The notes under the pieces are model-generated. The model was not told where the DNA came from. It was given only the letters and a program-made list of their open reading frames with translations, and made no database searches. A stretch of DNA of 64,000 nt, from assembly GCF_900323885.1 (NCBI RefSeq), contig NZ_OOHJ01000003.1, forward strand, positions 62,001 to 126,000. The letters are read 5' to 3'. A program made the translations under genes and the position numbers. Below, in pieces: positions 26,628 to 39,624 of this stretch; position 1 is the stretch's first letter, and each line of letters starts with the position of its first letter. Origin of the DNA: [Actinomadura] parvosata subsp. kistnae. Lineage in GTDB: Bacteria; Actinomycetota; Actinomycetes; Streptosporangiales; Streptosporangiaceae.

Positions 26628-27824
26628 CTAGAGACCTTCCCCGTCGATGCCCATCAGGAGTGCGCCGTGCGCGCTGCTGTGCTCCATCTCGCTGCTGGCC
26701 ACGGTCAGACCGTCCACGACGGCGGCCATGGCCGTCCTCCTGATCCCCGACTCACAGGCCTCGCGGGCGATCGCTCCGGCCCGGCCGAACGCGCCACCCA
26801 GCACGATCACTTCAGGATTGAGCAGATTGCACAGGCCGCCGAGACTGTGGCCGAGTTGCTCGGCGGCCTCGCGCAGGACTCGCGAGCAGATGGGGTTCCC
26901 GTCCTTGGCCGAGCGAATGAGCTCGCGGATGCTCCTGGGCGCCTCGAACGGCCGGCCGCCGAGGTGGGTCTTGACGTTCTGGAGCATCGCGTCGGCGCCG
27001 ATCACCGTCTCCAGGCAGCCGCGCCCACCGCACAGGCAGTATCGCCCGTTCTGCTGAACCGGTGTGTGCCCGATCTCCCCGGCACAGCCCCTGGCGCCGC
27101 GGAAGACGTTACCGCCGATCACGATGCCGGCGCCGATGCCGGTCGACGCCTTGATGTAGATCAGCGTTTCCTTGAGCGGATACTGGTAGACGCTCGCCGC
27201 GTAGGCGCCCAGGTTGGCGTCGTTGTCCAGACGCACCTTCCACATGCCCGCGCGCTCTTTCCCTGCGCGCCGGGTGAGACGGCCGGCCAGCGTCGCGGCC
27301 GGGTCCTCTCCGTCCTGCCAGGGCGCGAGGACGGGCGGGGCGAACCGCTGGGTCTTGGGATCGATCATCCTGGGGATGCCCATGCCGACCGTCCCGATGT
27401 CCTCGGGCCCCTGGCCCACTTCCTCCACCACCTCGCGAATCAGCGCGACCGCGCTGTCCAGCCACGCGGCCTCGCCGGGAGCCGCACTGACCTGGCTCGA
27501 CCCCCAGCGGGCGTCGCTGTGGCTCTGGTGCGCGCGCCGGGCGACCACCGCGATGTTCGAGAATCCGACCTCGACGCCCACGGCGACACCGTCGAGCGGC
27601 AGGAGCCTGACCTCCTTGTTGAGCTCGCTGGCGCCTACGAGTTCGACGAGTCCGTCCTCGTGCAGCTTGCGCACCACGCCCGAGATGGTGGCCGCCGAAT
27701 AACCCGTGCGCCGCCTGAGCTGCTGCTGCGTGTCGGGCTTCGCCATGATCGCCTTGATGATCTCCAGGCGGGTGCGATCCCTGGCAGCGGGTGGCGGCGA
27801 CAGCAGGTCGAGCATGTGGGTCAA
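26628..27824 (-). CDS. ROK-family transcriptional regulator
   Basis: 398 residues from TTG 27824, with GGGGAGG five bases upstream; MLDLL at 27815 is an in-frame ATG but too far from that site, and the longer frame to 27941 has no signal. N-terminal winged helix (about 14-65, LEIIKAIMAKPDTQQQLRRR then YSAATISGVVRKL), then a ROK domain with STGIGAGIVIGG, GEIGHTP and the zinc-type motif YCLCGGRGCLETV. It lies upstream of the lasso operon and downstream of glucokinase on the same strand, so it may control either. ROK repressors sense sugars or sugar phosphates. Confidence 0.88.
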   Translation of the reverse strand: MTHMLDLLSPPPAARDRTRLEIIKAIMAKPDTQQQLRRRTGYSAATISGVVRKLHEDGLVELVGASELNKEVRLLPLDGVAVGVEVGFSNIAVVARRAHQSHSDARWGSSQVSAAPGEAAWLDSAVALIREVVEEVGQGPEDIGTVGMGIPRMIDPKTQRFAPPVLAPWQDGEDPAATLAGRLTRRAGKERAGMWKVRLDNDANLGAYAASVYQYPLKETLIYIKASTGIGAGIVIGGNVFRGARGCAGEIGHTPVQQNGRYCLCGGRGCLETVIGADAMLQNVKTHLGGRPFEAPRSIRELIRSAKDGNPICSRVLREAAEQLGHSLGGLCNLLNPEVIVLGGAFGRAGAIAREACESGIRRTAMAAVVDGLTVASSEMEHSSAHGALLMGIDGEGL

Positions 27825-27871
27825 CAGGACCTCCCCGACCAAGAGGGGGAAGGTTCGAATTGTATCCGTCC

Positions 27872-27887
27872 TGCCGCGAGAGCGGCA
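27872..27887. repeat. Perfect 6-bp hairpin with GAGA loop
   Basis: TGCCGC-GAGA-GCGGCA lies in the 174-bp gap between glucokinase and the ROK gene. It could end the glucokinase transcript or be part of a control site for the regulator. Confidence 0.35.
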
Positions 27888-27998
27888 ATATCGCTTCATA
27901 TCGCACGGCCTGGAATTTTTATCTGACGGGCTGGGGCACACTTCACCACGGTGACTGGTTGGAAGAAAAGGAACTCAAGGGCATTTTCTGATCTCGCT

Positions 27999-29036
27999 TC
28001 ATGCCGCCAGCGCCTTGCTCAGCGCCAAGGCGCCTTTGACCGCGATCTCGTGATCGAGAATGAGGAACATCGGTATCTGCTCCATGAGGTCGGCGTGCTG
28101 CGCACCCCCGCCGCGGAACGCTTCGAGCAGGCACCCGTCGGCGACCAGGAGCTCGGCCAGCCCCGGCGACTGCAGCACGCTGCCGGCCAGCCAGATCGAG
28201 CCGCCCTGGCTCAACGTCACGAGCGCCATGGAGCGCAGGAACTGCCCAAGGATCACGCCGAGCAACCGGACCAGCTCGGTACAGAACGGGTCGCCCGCCA
28301 CCGCCTCGGGCATGACCAGCGCGCCGATGCCCTGCCCTTCCACACGTGCCCGGCCGACGCGTTCGCTCAGCCGCCGAGCAGGCGGGCGCACCGTGGACAG
28401 GTAGTCGTACAGGTGCTCGATCCCGTGCAGGCCGGCGACGGACTGCTCGACCGAGATAGGTACGCCGGGGTGGCGCCCCTGCAACCAGCACAGATAGTCG
28501 CCCTCCCTGGCACCGACGGGCTGCCAGGGGATGTGACCGGCCTCCGTACCGTGAGGGCGGCCCTCTCCGTCCGCGTAGCCCACGCCCACACCGGTCCCCA
28601 CCGCCACCACGAGTCGCGAGGGGGCACTGAGGGCGATGCCGGGGGTGAGGGAGCGGCATTCCGCCACCGTGAGCTCGCGAACTCCGGCCACCGTGGCGAT
28701 CATGTCGTTGACGATCTCCAGGCGCACGCCGCGAACGGCGGCGAACCGATCACGCTGGAATACGGGCCAGCCCGGTTGATTCGTGACCCGGACGTCTCCA
28801 TTGGGCCGTGGCCGCCCTGCGACCCCCGCGACCAGAGCGCGGGGAAGGTATCCGATCTTTTTCAGGCAGTCTTCGATGAGATCGTCGAGCGAGTCGTAAT
28901 CGGCCGAACGTATCTTGAACGTCTCGGCGGCGTGGGCGGGTGTGAGCTGATACCGAACGTGCACTTTGGTGCCTCCGGCATCGATCCCGACGAAACCTAA
29001 TCGAGCCGGTCGATAAGAGGCCTGATCACCTGGCAA
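27999..29036 (-). CDS. Glucokinase (Glk family)
   Basis: 345 residues from TTG 29036 with GGAG 7 nt upstream. The N-terminal ATP site is GFVGIDAGGTKVHVRYQL, the Glk sugar-binding part is EIVNDMIATVAGVREL, then VAVGTGVGVGYADG, GHIPWQPVGAREGDYL and SVEQSVAGLHGIEHLYDYL. This is the PF02685-type glucokinase rather than a ROK kinase. It would phosphorylate glucose released by the nearby cytosolic GH1 and GH42/GH31 enzymes. Divergent from the LacI-led xyloglucan operon. Confidence 0.82.
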   Translation of the reverse strand: MPGDQASYRPARLGFVGIDAGGTKVHVRYQLTPAHAAETFKIRSADYDSLDDLIEDCLKKIGYLPRALVAGVAGRPRPNGDVRVTNQPGWPVFQRDRFAAVRGVRLEIVNDMIATVAGVRELTVAECRSLTPGIALSAPSRLVVAVGTGVGVGYADGEGRPHGTEAGHIPWQPVGAREGDYLCWLQGRHPGVPISVEQSVAGLHGIEHLYDYLSTVRPPARRLSERVGRARVEGQGIGALVMPEAVAGDPFCTELVRLLGVILGQFLRSMALVTLSQGGSIWLAGSVLQSPGLAELLVADGCLLEAFRGGGAQHADLMEQIPMFLILDHEIAVKGALALSKALAA

Positions 29037-29343
29037 GGCTGGTCTCCGTTCGGGTATCGGACAAGGTCACCGACTCTCGCCGGGATGCGAGCGCGTCCCA
29101 TCGTGGCAGTTTCCGGGAGATCTCGCGGCAGTTTCGAGAGAGTGTGGCATACCAACACAAGAAACCTCGGAGATAATTGCTCCGGAATCCATGCCCTCCA
29201 GGGTTATATACATGGGTCGTCCTAAAAGTGGGGTCTGTCAAGTCATTGCAGATTTGTCCGCATTGCGCCTCTCTTTGAGTGGTGCATGCCGGACAATCGC
29301 CACCTCCGCGTGAGCCGCTCCACGTTCTCCAGGCGCGCGCAAG

Positions 29344-29374
29344 CCCCTCGTCCGGGCAGGACGCCGGACGGGGG
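29344..29374. repeat. Strong GC hairpin with one bulge
   Basis: CCCC(T)CGTCCGG at 29344-29355 pairs with CCGGACGGGGG at 29364-29374, with an 8-nt loop. It stands between two divergent genes, so it is not an obvious terminator. Confidence 0.4.
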
Positions 29375-29421
29375 CACGACCCACACCCGTACGCTGGTTC
29401 CGGCTGCCCGTAATCACCCCA

Positions 29422-29451
29422 TTGACATCCCCACAAACCGGACTTTAGCGT
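29422..29451 (+). promoter_or_regulatory. Promoter of the LacI-GH42-GH31-GH1 operon
   Basis: A perfect TTGACA (29422-29427) and TAGCGT (29446-29451) are 18 bp apart. The LacI palindrome begins five bases downstream of the -10, so repressor binding would cover the start site. Confidence 0.65.
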
Positions 29452-29455
29452 GGTG

Positions 29456-29467
29456 CGAAACGTTTCG
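29456..29467. promoter_or_regulatory. LacI operator CGAAACGTTTCG
   Basis: A perfect 12-bp palindrome with the central CG typical of LacI-family sites, overlapping the predicted transcript start of the operon that the adjacent LacI gene opens. Autoregulation is the simplest reading. Confidence 0.7.
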
Positions 29468-29494
29468 ACCCGCCATAACGGCCCCCGGAGCCTC

Positions 29495-30562
29495 ATGACC
29501 TCTCTGCGTGACGTGGCCGAGCGTGCCCAGGTGGCCGTCAGTACCGCGTCCGCCGCGCTCAACGGCACCCGCCCCGTGGCGGCGGCCACCCGGCGGCGGG
29601 TCGAGCGGGCCGCAGCCGAGCTGGGGTATCGGCCCAATCTGCTGGCCCGGGGGTTGCAGAGCAAGCGGACGCGGATCCTGGCGCTGCTGTTCCCCGCTCC
29701 GCGCAGCGGTTTCGGGCTGACCGAGATGCAGTTCGCGACCGGGGCGGCCGAGGCGGCCAAGGAGCGGGGCTATCACCTGCTGCTGTCGCCCGAGAGCGCC
29801 GACCCCATCGAGGAGTTGCGGCACATCACCGGCCTGGGGCTGGTGGACGGGGTGCTGCTGATGGAGGTGGGGCTGGACGACGAGCGGCCGGCGGTGCTGG
29901 CGGAGGCGGGGGTGCCGTTCGCGATGATCGGGCGGACCCGCGAGCCGGGCGGGATCGATCACGTGGACATCGACTTCGCCGCCACCGCCGAGGCGGCGGT
30001 GGCGCACGTCGCGGGGCTGGGGCATCGCAAGCTGGCCTTCTTCAACCGGGCCGTGGACGCGCACGCCGCCGGGTACGGGCCCGCGGTGCGCGCCGGGCGG
30101 GAGTTCGAGCGGGCGGCGCGCGAGGCGGGCCTGCAGTACGTCGGTGGGTACCGGCCGGGGTCGGCCGAGGAGGGCGGGAAGGCGTTCGAGGAGCTGCTCG
30201 GCGCGCATCCGGACGTGACGGCGCTGGCCGTGATGGACGACCACGCGGCGGCCGGGGTGATCGCGGCCGTGGCGCGGCTCGGGCGCCGCATCCCGGAGGA
30301 TCTGACGCTGCTGCTGGTGCTGTCGTCGGCGCGGGTGGCCGGGATGTTCCATCCCCGGCTGACGACGCTGGAGCCGCCCAGCGCCGAGCTGGGCCGGATC
30401 GGCGCCCGCATGTTGATCGACAAGCTGCAGGGCGAGACACAGAGCCGAACACAGGGCGAAGCAAAAGGCGAGACACAGGGCGGGCCGCAGCGGCGGCTGC
30501 TGCCCTGCCGGCTGGTGGTGGGGGACAGCTCCGCGCCACCTCGTGAAGGGGGAAGATGGTGA
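29495..30562 (+). CDS. LacI-family repressor of the xyloglucan operon
   Basis: 355 residues from ATG 29495 (GGAG 4 nt upstream); the frame continues 45 bases upstream but through the operator. N-terminal helix-turn-helix TSLRDVAERAQVAVSTASAALNG, hinge RPNLLARGLQSKRT, then a periplasmic-binding-protein-like sugar domain. Near the C-terminus a QGETQSRTQGEAKGETQGG-type repeat interrupts the fold, an unusual insertion. First gene of the operon; it overlaps the GH42 start, so the repressor and enzymes are made together. Confidence 0.9.
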   Translation: MTSLRDVAERAQVAVSTASAALNGTRPVAAATRRRVERAAAELGYRPNLLARGLQSKRTRILALLFPAPRSGFGLTEMQFATGAAEAAKERGYHLLLSPESADPIEELRHITGLGLVDGVLLMEVGLDDERPAVLAEAGVPFAMIGRTREPGGIDHVDIDFAATAEAAVAHVAGLGHRKLAFFNRAVDAHAAGYGPAVRAGREFERAAREAGLQYVGGYRPGSAEEGGKAFEELLGAHPDVTALAVMDDHAAAGVIAAVARLGRRIPEDLTLLLVLSSARVAGMFHPRLTTLEPPSAELGRIGARMLIDKLQGETQSRTQGEAKGETQGGPQRRLLPCRLVVGDSSAPPREGGRW

Positions 30563-32558
30563 GGCCGGGGATGCGTGCGCTGACCGAGCGCCGCGGGCTG
30601 CTGTTCGGCGGGGACTACAACCCGGAGCAGTGGCCGGAGCAGGTGTGGCGGGAGGATGCCGAGCTGATGCGGGCCGCCGGGGTCAACCTGGTCACGGTGG
30701 GCGTGTTCAGCTGGGCGCGGCTGGAGCCGGAGCCGGGCAAGCACGACTTCGGCTGGCTCGACCGGGTGCTCGACCTGATGGCCGGGCACGACATCGCGGT
30801 GGACCTGGCGGTCCCGACGGCGTCGCCGCCGCCCTGGCTGGGGCACCGGTGGCCGGAGACGCTGCCGGTGGACGAGGGCGGGCACCGGCTCTGGTACGGC
30901 TCCCGCAACCAGTTCTGCCCTTCTTCGGGCCCATATCGGGAGCGCTCCCAGTCGATCACGACGGCGCTGGCCGAGCGGTACGCGGACCATCCGGCGCTGG
31001 CCATGTGGCACGTGGGCAACGAGTACGGCGAGGTCTGCCACTGCGACGTGTCAGCGGAGGCGTTCCGCGGCTGGCTGCGCGCCCGCTACGGCGACCTGGC
31101 CACGCTCAACGAGGCGTGGGGCACCACGTTCTGGAGCCAGGGGTACGGCGACTGGGCCGAGGTGGTGCCGCCGCGCCGCGCCCCGTACATCATCAACCCC
31201 ACCCAGCGGCTCGACTGGTGGCGCTTCTGCTCCGACGAGCTGCGCGCGCACTTCCGCGAGCAGCGCGACATCCTGCGCGCCCACACCCCGGACATCCCGG
31301 TGACCACGAACTTCATGGGCTTCTTCAAGCGCGTGGACTACTGGTCGTGGGCCGCCGACCAGGACGTGATCTCCAACGACTGCTACCCGGAGCCGGGGAA
31401 CCCGCTCACCCCGGCGCGGACGGCGCTCACCCACGACCTCATGCGCGGCCTGGCCGGCGGGCGGCCGTGGCTGCTGATGGAGCAGGCGACGAGCGCGGTC
31501 AACTGGCGCGCGCACAACCTGCCCAAGCCGCCCGGCCAGCTCCGCCTGGAGTCGCTGCAGGCGGTGGCGCGCGGCGCGGACGGGCTGTGCTACTTCCAGT
31601 GGCGGGCCTCCCGGTTCGGCGCCGAGCGCTTCCACGCCGCGATGGTGCCGCACGCGGGCCCGGACACGCGGCTGCACGCCGAGGTGCGCGCGCACGGGCA
31701 GGAGCTGCGCGGGCTGGCCGAGGTGGCGGGCGAGCCGGTGCCGGCGCGGGTGGCGATGGTGTTCGGCTGGGAGAGCTGGTGGGCGCTGGAGGACCGCGGC
31801 CGGCCCAGCGACCGGCTCAACGCGGTCGACCAGCTCCTGGACTACTACGTGCCGTTCTTCGAGCGCGGCGTGAGCGTGGACGTGGTGCCGCCGGGCGCCG
31901 ACCTGTCGGCGTACGCGCTGGTCGTGGTGCCGAACCTGTTCCTGCTCGGCGACCGGGACGCGGCCGCGCTGACCGCGTACGTGCAGGGCGGCGGCGTGCT
32001 GGTGGTCGGGCCGTTCTCCGGCGTGGTGGACGAGAACTCCCACGTGCGGACCGGGCGGTTCCCGGTGCCGCTGCGCGAGGTGCTGGGCGCCTCCGGCGAG
32101 GAGTGGCTGCCCGCCGGGCAGCCGGTGCGCTGCCGGTGGAGCGGCGGCCTGGACTTCGAGGCGCACACCTGGACCGAGCTGCTGCGGGCCGACGGCGCCG
32201 AGGTGGTGGCCGAGTTCGCCGAGGGTGACCTGGCGGGGCGGCCGGCGATCCTGCGGCACCGCTCGGGCGCGGGCGTCGCCTGGTACGTCGGCACGATGCC
32301 GGAGCCGGCCGCGCTGGCGAGCCTGGCCGGGCGGGCGCTGGCCGACGCGGGCGTGCGCGGCCCGCTGCCCGACCTGCCGGCGGGCGTGGAGGCGGTGCGC
32401 CGCGGCACGGTGCTGTTCCTGCTCAACCACGGCGCGACGACGGTCCGCGTGCCGATCCCCAAGCCGGGCGTCGACCTGCTGACCGGCGCGCGCGCCGAGG
32501 GTCACGTCACGCTGACGCCCCGCGCGGTCGCCGCGCTGCGCCAGGAGGTTCCCGCGGC

Positions 32559-32562
<4 letters not shown>
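30556..32562 (+). CDS. GH42 beta-galactosidase
   Basis: 668 residues (ATG 30556; GTG 30559 would give a GTGA overlap with the repressor stop). No signal peptide, so cytosolic. The signature GGDYNPEQWPEQVW opens the TIM barrel; acid/base Glu is in WHVGNEYGE and the nucleophile Glu in WLLMEQATSAVNW; a Cys-rich VCHCD follows the first, as in zinc-binding GH42 enzymes. In this operon it would remove beta-galactose side groups from xyloglucan oligosaccharides. It overlaps the GH31 gene by 4 bp. Confidence 0.93.
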
Positions 32563-36234
<3,672 letters not shown>

Positions 36235-36241
36235 CCGGCGG

Positions 36242-37075
36242 CTAGGGTTTGCGGCCCACACCTCCGACGAAGGTGTGGTACGTGATGCCGGGCATGGCCT
36301 GGTGGTCCCCTGTCTCCGGACGCCATTCCGGGAGCGGCACCAGGCCGGGCTCCAGCAGTTCGAGCCCGTCGAAGTAGGCGAGGATCTCCTCGCGGGTGCG
36401 CCACCGGCCGGTGCCGAGGTGCTCGTTGAACAGTTGCTCCGCCGTGAATGCCTGCTCCGACACCTCGGGATGGGCCTCCATGGGGTTGTGGAAGTGCGAG
36501 ATCACCACGTGGCTGCCCGAGGGCAGCGGGCGGATCAGCCGGGCGGCGATGCCCGCCGGGTCCTCCTCGTCCTTGAGGTGGTGCAGGATGCCGAACAGCA
36601 GCAGCCCGACCGGCTCGCCGAAGTCGATGAGGGCGCGGGTGCGCGGGTCGTCGAGGATCTTCTCGGGCTCGCGGGCGTCGGCGTCGACGATCGTGGTGGT
36701 CTCGTCCACGGCCAGCAGGGCCCGGCCGTGGGCGAGCACGATCGGATCGTGGTCGACGTAGACGACGTGCGCGCCGGGGATGACGGCCTGGGCGACCTCG
36801 TGCACGTTGCCCTGCGTGGGCAGGCCCGAGCCAATGTCCAGGAACTGCCGGATGCCCGCCTCGGCGGCCAGGTGGCGGACCGTGCGCCGCAGGAACTCCC
36901 GGTTGGCCTGCGCGGCCTGCGGCGCGTCCGGCGCGATCTTCAGCGCGGCCTGCGCCACGTGCCGGTCGATCTCGTAGTTGTCCTTGCCGCCGAGCATGTA
37001 GTCGTAGACGCGGGCGACGCTCGGCTTGGAGGTGTCGATCCCGCTGGGCGCGCTTTCCTGCTCGCTACCTGGCAC
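36242..37075 (-). CDS. SAM-dependent methyltransferase, DUF574 family
   Basis: 277 residues from a GTG with GAGGAG at 7 nt. DTSKPSVARVYDYMLGGKDNYEID is the actinomycete DUF574 opening, then the SAM-binding FLDIGSGLPTQGNVHEVAQ and VVYVDHDPIVLAHG. The family is large in actinomycetes and its substrates are unknown. Convergent with the GH1 gene, with 7 bp between the stops. Confidence 0.9.
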   Translation of the reverse strand: MPGSEQESAPSGIDTSKPSVARVYDYMLGGKDNYEIDRHVAQAALKIAPDAPQAAQANREFLRRTVRHLAAEAGIRQFLDIGSGLPTQGNVHEVAQAVIPGAHVVYVDHDPIVLAHGRALLAVDETTTIVDADAREPEKILDDPRTRALIDFGEPVGLLLFGILHHLKDEEDPAGIAARLIRPLPSGSHVVISHFHNPMEAHPEVSEQAFTAEQLFNEHLGTGRWRTREEILAYFDGLELLEPGLVPLPEWRPETGDHQAMPGITYHTFVGGVGRKP

Positions 37076-37176
37076 TCCGGGCTCCTCAAAGGATCAGGGG
37101 GTCAGCGCGATGATCCTAAGGCTGGGCACCAGGTGCGGGCGGGGTATTCATCAGGATTTTTCGTGATCTGCGGGGC

Positions 37177-37812
37177 TCACCAGCCGTCCACGTGCAGCAC
37201 CTCGTCCAGCGGCTGCCGGCGGGCGGGCCTGAACGTCTCCCCCGTGTAGTACGCGGTCGGCAGCAGCACCCCCTGCCGGACGTCGCCGGGGATGCCGAGC
37301 AGCTCGGCCACCTCGCTCTCGTACGCCAGGTGCAACGTCGTCCACGCCGTGCCCAGGCCGCGGGCGCGGGCGGCCAGCATGTAGCTCCACGCGGCCGGCA
37401 GCAGCGAGCCCCACAGCCCGGCCTGGTTGCCCTCGGGCAGCCGGGGCGCGGCCATGCAGCCGATCACGTGCACCGGCACCTCGCCCATGTGCTCGGCCAG
37501 GTAGGCGGCGCTGCCCGACACGCGCTCCTGCGCCGCCGCCCGCTCCGGGTCGTCCTTGAACAGCGCCCTGGCCGAGGAGCCGGAGGCGTAGTAGGTGTCC
37601 CACGACCGCTTGTAGTAGCCGCCGATGGCCGCGCGCTTGGCGGGGTCGGTCACCACGATCCAGCGCCAGAGCTGCGCGTTGCCCCCGGTGGGCGCCTGGA
37701 GGGCGATCTCCAGGCACTCCCGGACCAGCTCCATCGGGACGGGTCGGGTGAGGTCGAGCCGCTTGCGTACGCTGCGGGTCGTGGTGAGCAGTTCGTCCGC
37801 TGAGATCGTCAT
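37177..37812 (-). CDS. Nitroreductase-family flavoprotein
   Basis: 211 residues; MTISADELLTTTRSVRKRLD is the true start (37812), the open frame beyond it is the tail of the hmp region. The FMN-binding pattern RSVRKRL and ALQAPTGGNAQLWRWIVV at the N-terminus and the GLGTAWTTLHL segment are typical. It should be an FMN- and NAD(P)H-dependent oxidoreductase of nitro or enone compounds. It begins 16 bp after hmp on the same strand, suggesting membership of the NsrR regulon. Confidence 0.9.
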   Translation of the reverse strand: MTISADELLTTTRSVRKRLDLTRPVPMELVRECLEIALQAPTGGNAQLWRWIVVTDPAKRAAIGGYYKRSWDTYYASGSSARALFKDDPERAAAQERVSGSAAYLAEHMGEVPVHVIGCMAAPRLPEGNQAGLWGSLLPAAWSYMLAARARGLGTAWTTLHLAYESEVAELLGIPGDVRQGVLLPTAYYTGETFRPARRQPLDEVLHVDGW

Positions 37813-37828
37813 GCGGCCATCATGCCCG

Positions 37829-39001
37829 TCAGGCGGCGGCCAGCCACAGATCAGGGCCGAACACCTCGTAGTGGATGTCGCGGGGCGCGACCCCGGCCGC
37901 GATGAGCCCGGTGCGGGCGGCCCGCATGAACGCCACCGGCCCGCACATGTAGACGACGGCACCCTCGGGGATCTCGACGCCCTCCAGGTCCATGAGGCCG
38001 GCCCGGTCGCCGTCGCTCGGGGTCTCGTACCAGAAGACGCGCTCGCCCGCGGGCAGCGCGTCGGTGTGCCGCTCCATGTCGGCGCGCAGCGCGTGGTCGG
38101 CCCTGGAGCGGTCGGCGTGCAGCACCAGCACCCTGCGCCGGGAGCCGGTGTCGGCGAGGTGGCGCAGCATCGCGGCGATCGGGGTGCAGCCGATGCCGGC
38201 CGAGACCAGGACGAGCGGCGCGTCGCCGTCCTCCAGCGCCACGTCGCCGAACGGGGCCGACAGCGTCAGCTCGTCGCCCTCCTTGACGGTGGCGTGCAGC
38301 AGCGAGGAGACCTCGCCGTCGCGCACCCGCTTGACCGTGATGCTGCGGTGGCCGTCGCGGCCGTGCCCCGACAGCGTGTACTGGCGCACCTGGCGGACGC
38401 CGTCGGGCATGGTCACGCGCACGCTGACGTACTGGCCGGGGCGGGCCGGCGGCACGGGCCCGTCGCCGAGGGGGCTCAGCACGAGCGACACCGTGTCGGG
38501 GGTCTCCTCGCGCCGCTCGACCACCCGCCAGGTGCGCCACGTCTTGCCGTCGCGGGCTCCGGCCTCGGCGTAGAGGCGGGACTCCATGGCGATCAGCGCG
38601 CCGGCCATCAGCCAGTAGACCTCGTCCCAGGCGGCCGCGACGTCGGGCGTCAGGGCGTCGCCGAGCACTTCGGCGATGGCGCCGAACAGGTACTTGTGCA
38701 CGATCACGTACTGGTCGTCGGTCACGCCCACGGCGGTGTGCTTGTGGGCGATGCGCGCCAGCAGCTCGTCGGGGCGCCGCCCCGGGTCGGCCACCAGGGC
38801 GCCGGCGAAGGCCGCGAAGGCGCCCGCCAGCGCCTTGCGCTGCTCGCCGTTGCGCTGGTTGCCGCGGTTGAACAGGCCGTCGAGGAGCTCGGGACGCTCG
38901 GCGAACATGGTGTCGTAGAAGCGTGCCGTGATCGTCTCCAGCTCGGCGCCGACGACGGGGAGCGTGGCGCGCACGAGCTCGGCGGCTTTGGCGGACAGCA
39001 T
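37829..39001 (-). CDS. hmp: Flavohaemoglobin, nitric oxide dioxygenase
   Basis: 390 residues, the family length. Globin domain about 1-140 with the proximal His in AHKHTAVGVTDDQYVIVHKYL and the Tyr/Glu ends of the haem pocket; FAD domain with RQYTLSGHG; NAD domain with SAGIGCTPIAAMLRHL and VYMCGPVAFMRAA. It converts NO to nitrate with O2 and NADH. ATG 39001 has GGAGG 7 nt upstream. Directly downstream of the NsrR gene with a palindrome between them. Confidence 0.95.
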   Translation of the reverse strand: MLSAKAAELVRATLPVVGAELETITARFYDTMFAERPELLDGLFNRGNQRNGEQRKALAGAFAAFAGALVADPGRRPDELLARIAHKHTAVGVTDDQYVIVHKYLFGAIAEVLGDALTPDVAAAWDEVYWLMAGALIAMESRLYAEAGARDGKTWRTWRVVERREETPDTVSLVLSPLGDGPVPPARPGQYVSVRVTMPDGVRQVRQYTLSGHGRDGHRSITVKRVRDGEVSSLLHATVKEGDELTLSAPFGDVALEDGDAPLVLVSAGIGCTPIAAMLRHLADTGSRRRVLVLHADRSRADHALRADMERHTDALPAGERVFWYETPSDGDRAGLMDLEGVEIPEGAVVYMCGPVAFMRAARTGLIAAGVAPRDIHYEVFGPDLWLAAA

Positions 39002-39051
39002 GGGGGAACCTCCAGACGTGAACGGGTGCCGCGCGGTCGGGGCACCCGGCG

Positions 39052-39081
39052 CTTAAATCAGCATCTGAGATTCATATTAAG
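39052..39081. promoter_or_regulatory. Candidate NsrR operator upstream of hmp
   Basis: An imperfect inverted repeat centred on 39067 has the core ATCT-g-AGAT and outer CTTAA/TTAAG arms, close to the 11-1-11 layout of NsrR sites. It overlaps the last codons of the nsrR gene and lies 50 bp from the hmp start. Confidence 0.6.
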
Positions 39082-39536
39082 TTCGCGGGGCTCCGGTCCT
39101 GACTCCGGGGGATGAGTGCCAGCAGCACGGGCCCCGTCGGCGCGTCCACCAGCGACGCGACGGTGACCTCGTCGAGCGAGGCGAAGAACGCCTCCTGCGC
39201 CTGCCGCAGCGCCGAGCGCAGTCGGCAGGCCGCCCGCAGCGGGCACGGCGTGTCATCCTCGCAGCCCACGACGTCGCCGGCGCCCTCCAGCTCGCGGACG
39301 AGGGCGCCGACGGTCGTGCCGCGACCGGCCGGGGTGAGCTGCATCCCGCCGCCCCGGCCGCGCCTGGCCTCCACCACGCCCATCTCGCTCAGCCGGGCCA
39401 CCGCCTTGGCCGCATGGGTGTACGGGACGGCGAGCAGGTCGGCCGCGGCGCGGGTGGTGAGCAGGTCGTCCGGCTGCGCCACGGCCAGGCGCATGACGAT
39501 GCGCAGCGCGATGTCGGTGAAGGCGGTCAGGCGCAT
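39072..39536 (-). CDS. nsrR: NsrR, Rrf2-family nitric-oxide-sensing repressor
   Basis: 154 residues. Winged helix at the N-terminus (MRLTAFTDIALRIVMRLAV ... RLSEMGVVEARRGRGGG). Three Cys in GCEDDTPCPLRAACRL have the C-x5-C-x5-C spacing of NsrR [Fe-S] ligands. NO destroys the cluster and releases DNA, opening hmp. Same strand and directly upstream of hmp. No strong ribosome-binding site is seen before ATG 39536. Confidence 0.92.
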   Translation of the reverse strand: MRLTAFTDIALRIVMRLAVAQPDDLLTTRAAADLLAVPYTHAAKAVARLSEMGVVEARRGRGGGMQLTPAGRGTTVGALVRELEGAGDVVGCEDDTPCPLRAACRLRSALRQAQEAFFASLDEVTVASLVDAPTGPVLLALIPRSQDRSPANLI

Positions 39537-39624
39537 ACCTCTACGGTAGGGGGTGGCTCCGGGTCGGCAGGTCGCGTCGGCAGGTCGGCGCCGGCCGGGC
39601 GCCTGACCGCCGGGCCACCCTCCG

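Larger units (their letters stand above)
29037..29494. other. 458-bp divergent control region
   Basis: No gene is visible. It contains the glucokinase leader on the minus strand (with TTGACA near 29239-29234 and an AT-rich TATATA near 29200), a strong GC hairpin at 29344-29374, and the plus-strand promoter with its operator at 29422-29467. Confidence 0.5.

Noticed and set aside
27851..27861. GGTTCGAAT resembling a tRNA T-loop
   Set aside because: No matching acceptor, anticodon or D arms around it.
29195..29240. TTGACA plus TATATA as the glucokinase promoter
   Set aside because: The spacing is about 25 bp, too long for a housekeeping promoter, so I did not list it as one.
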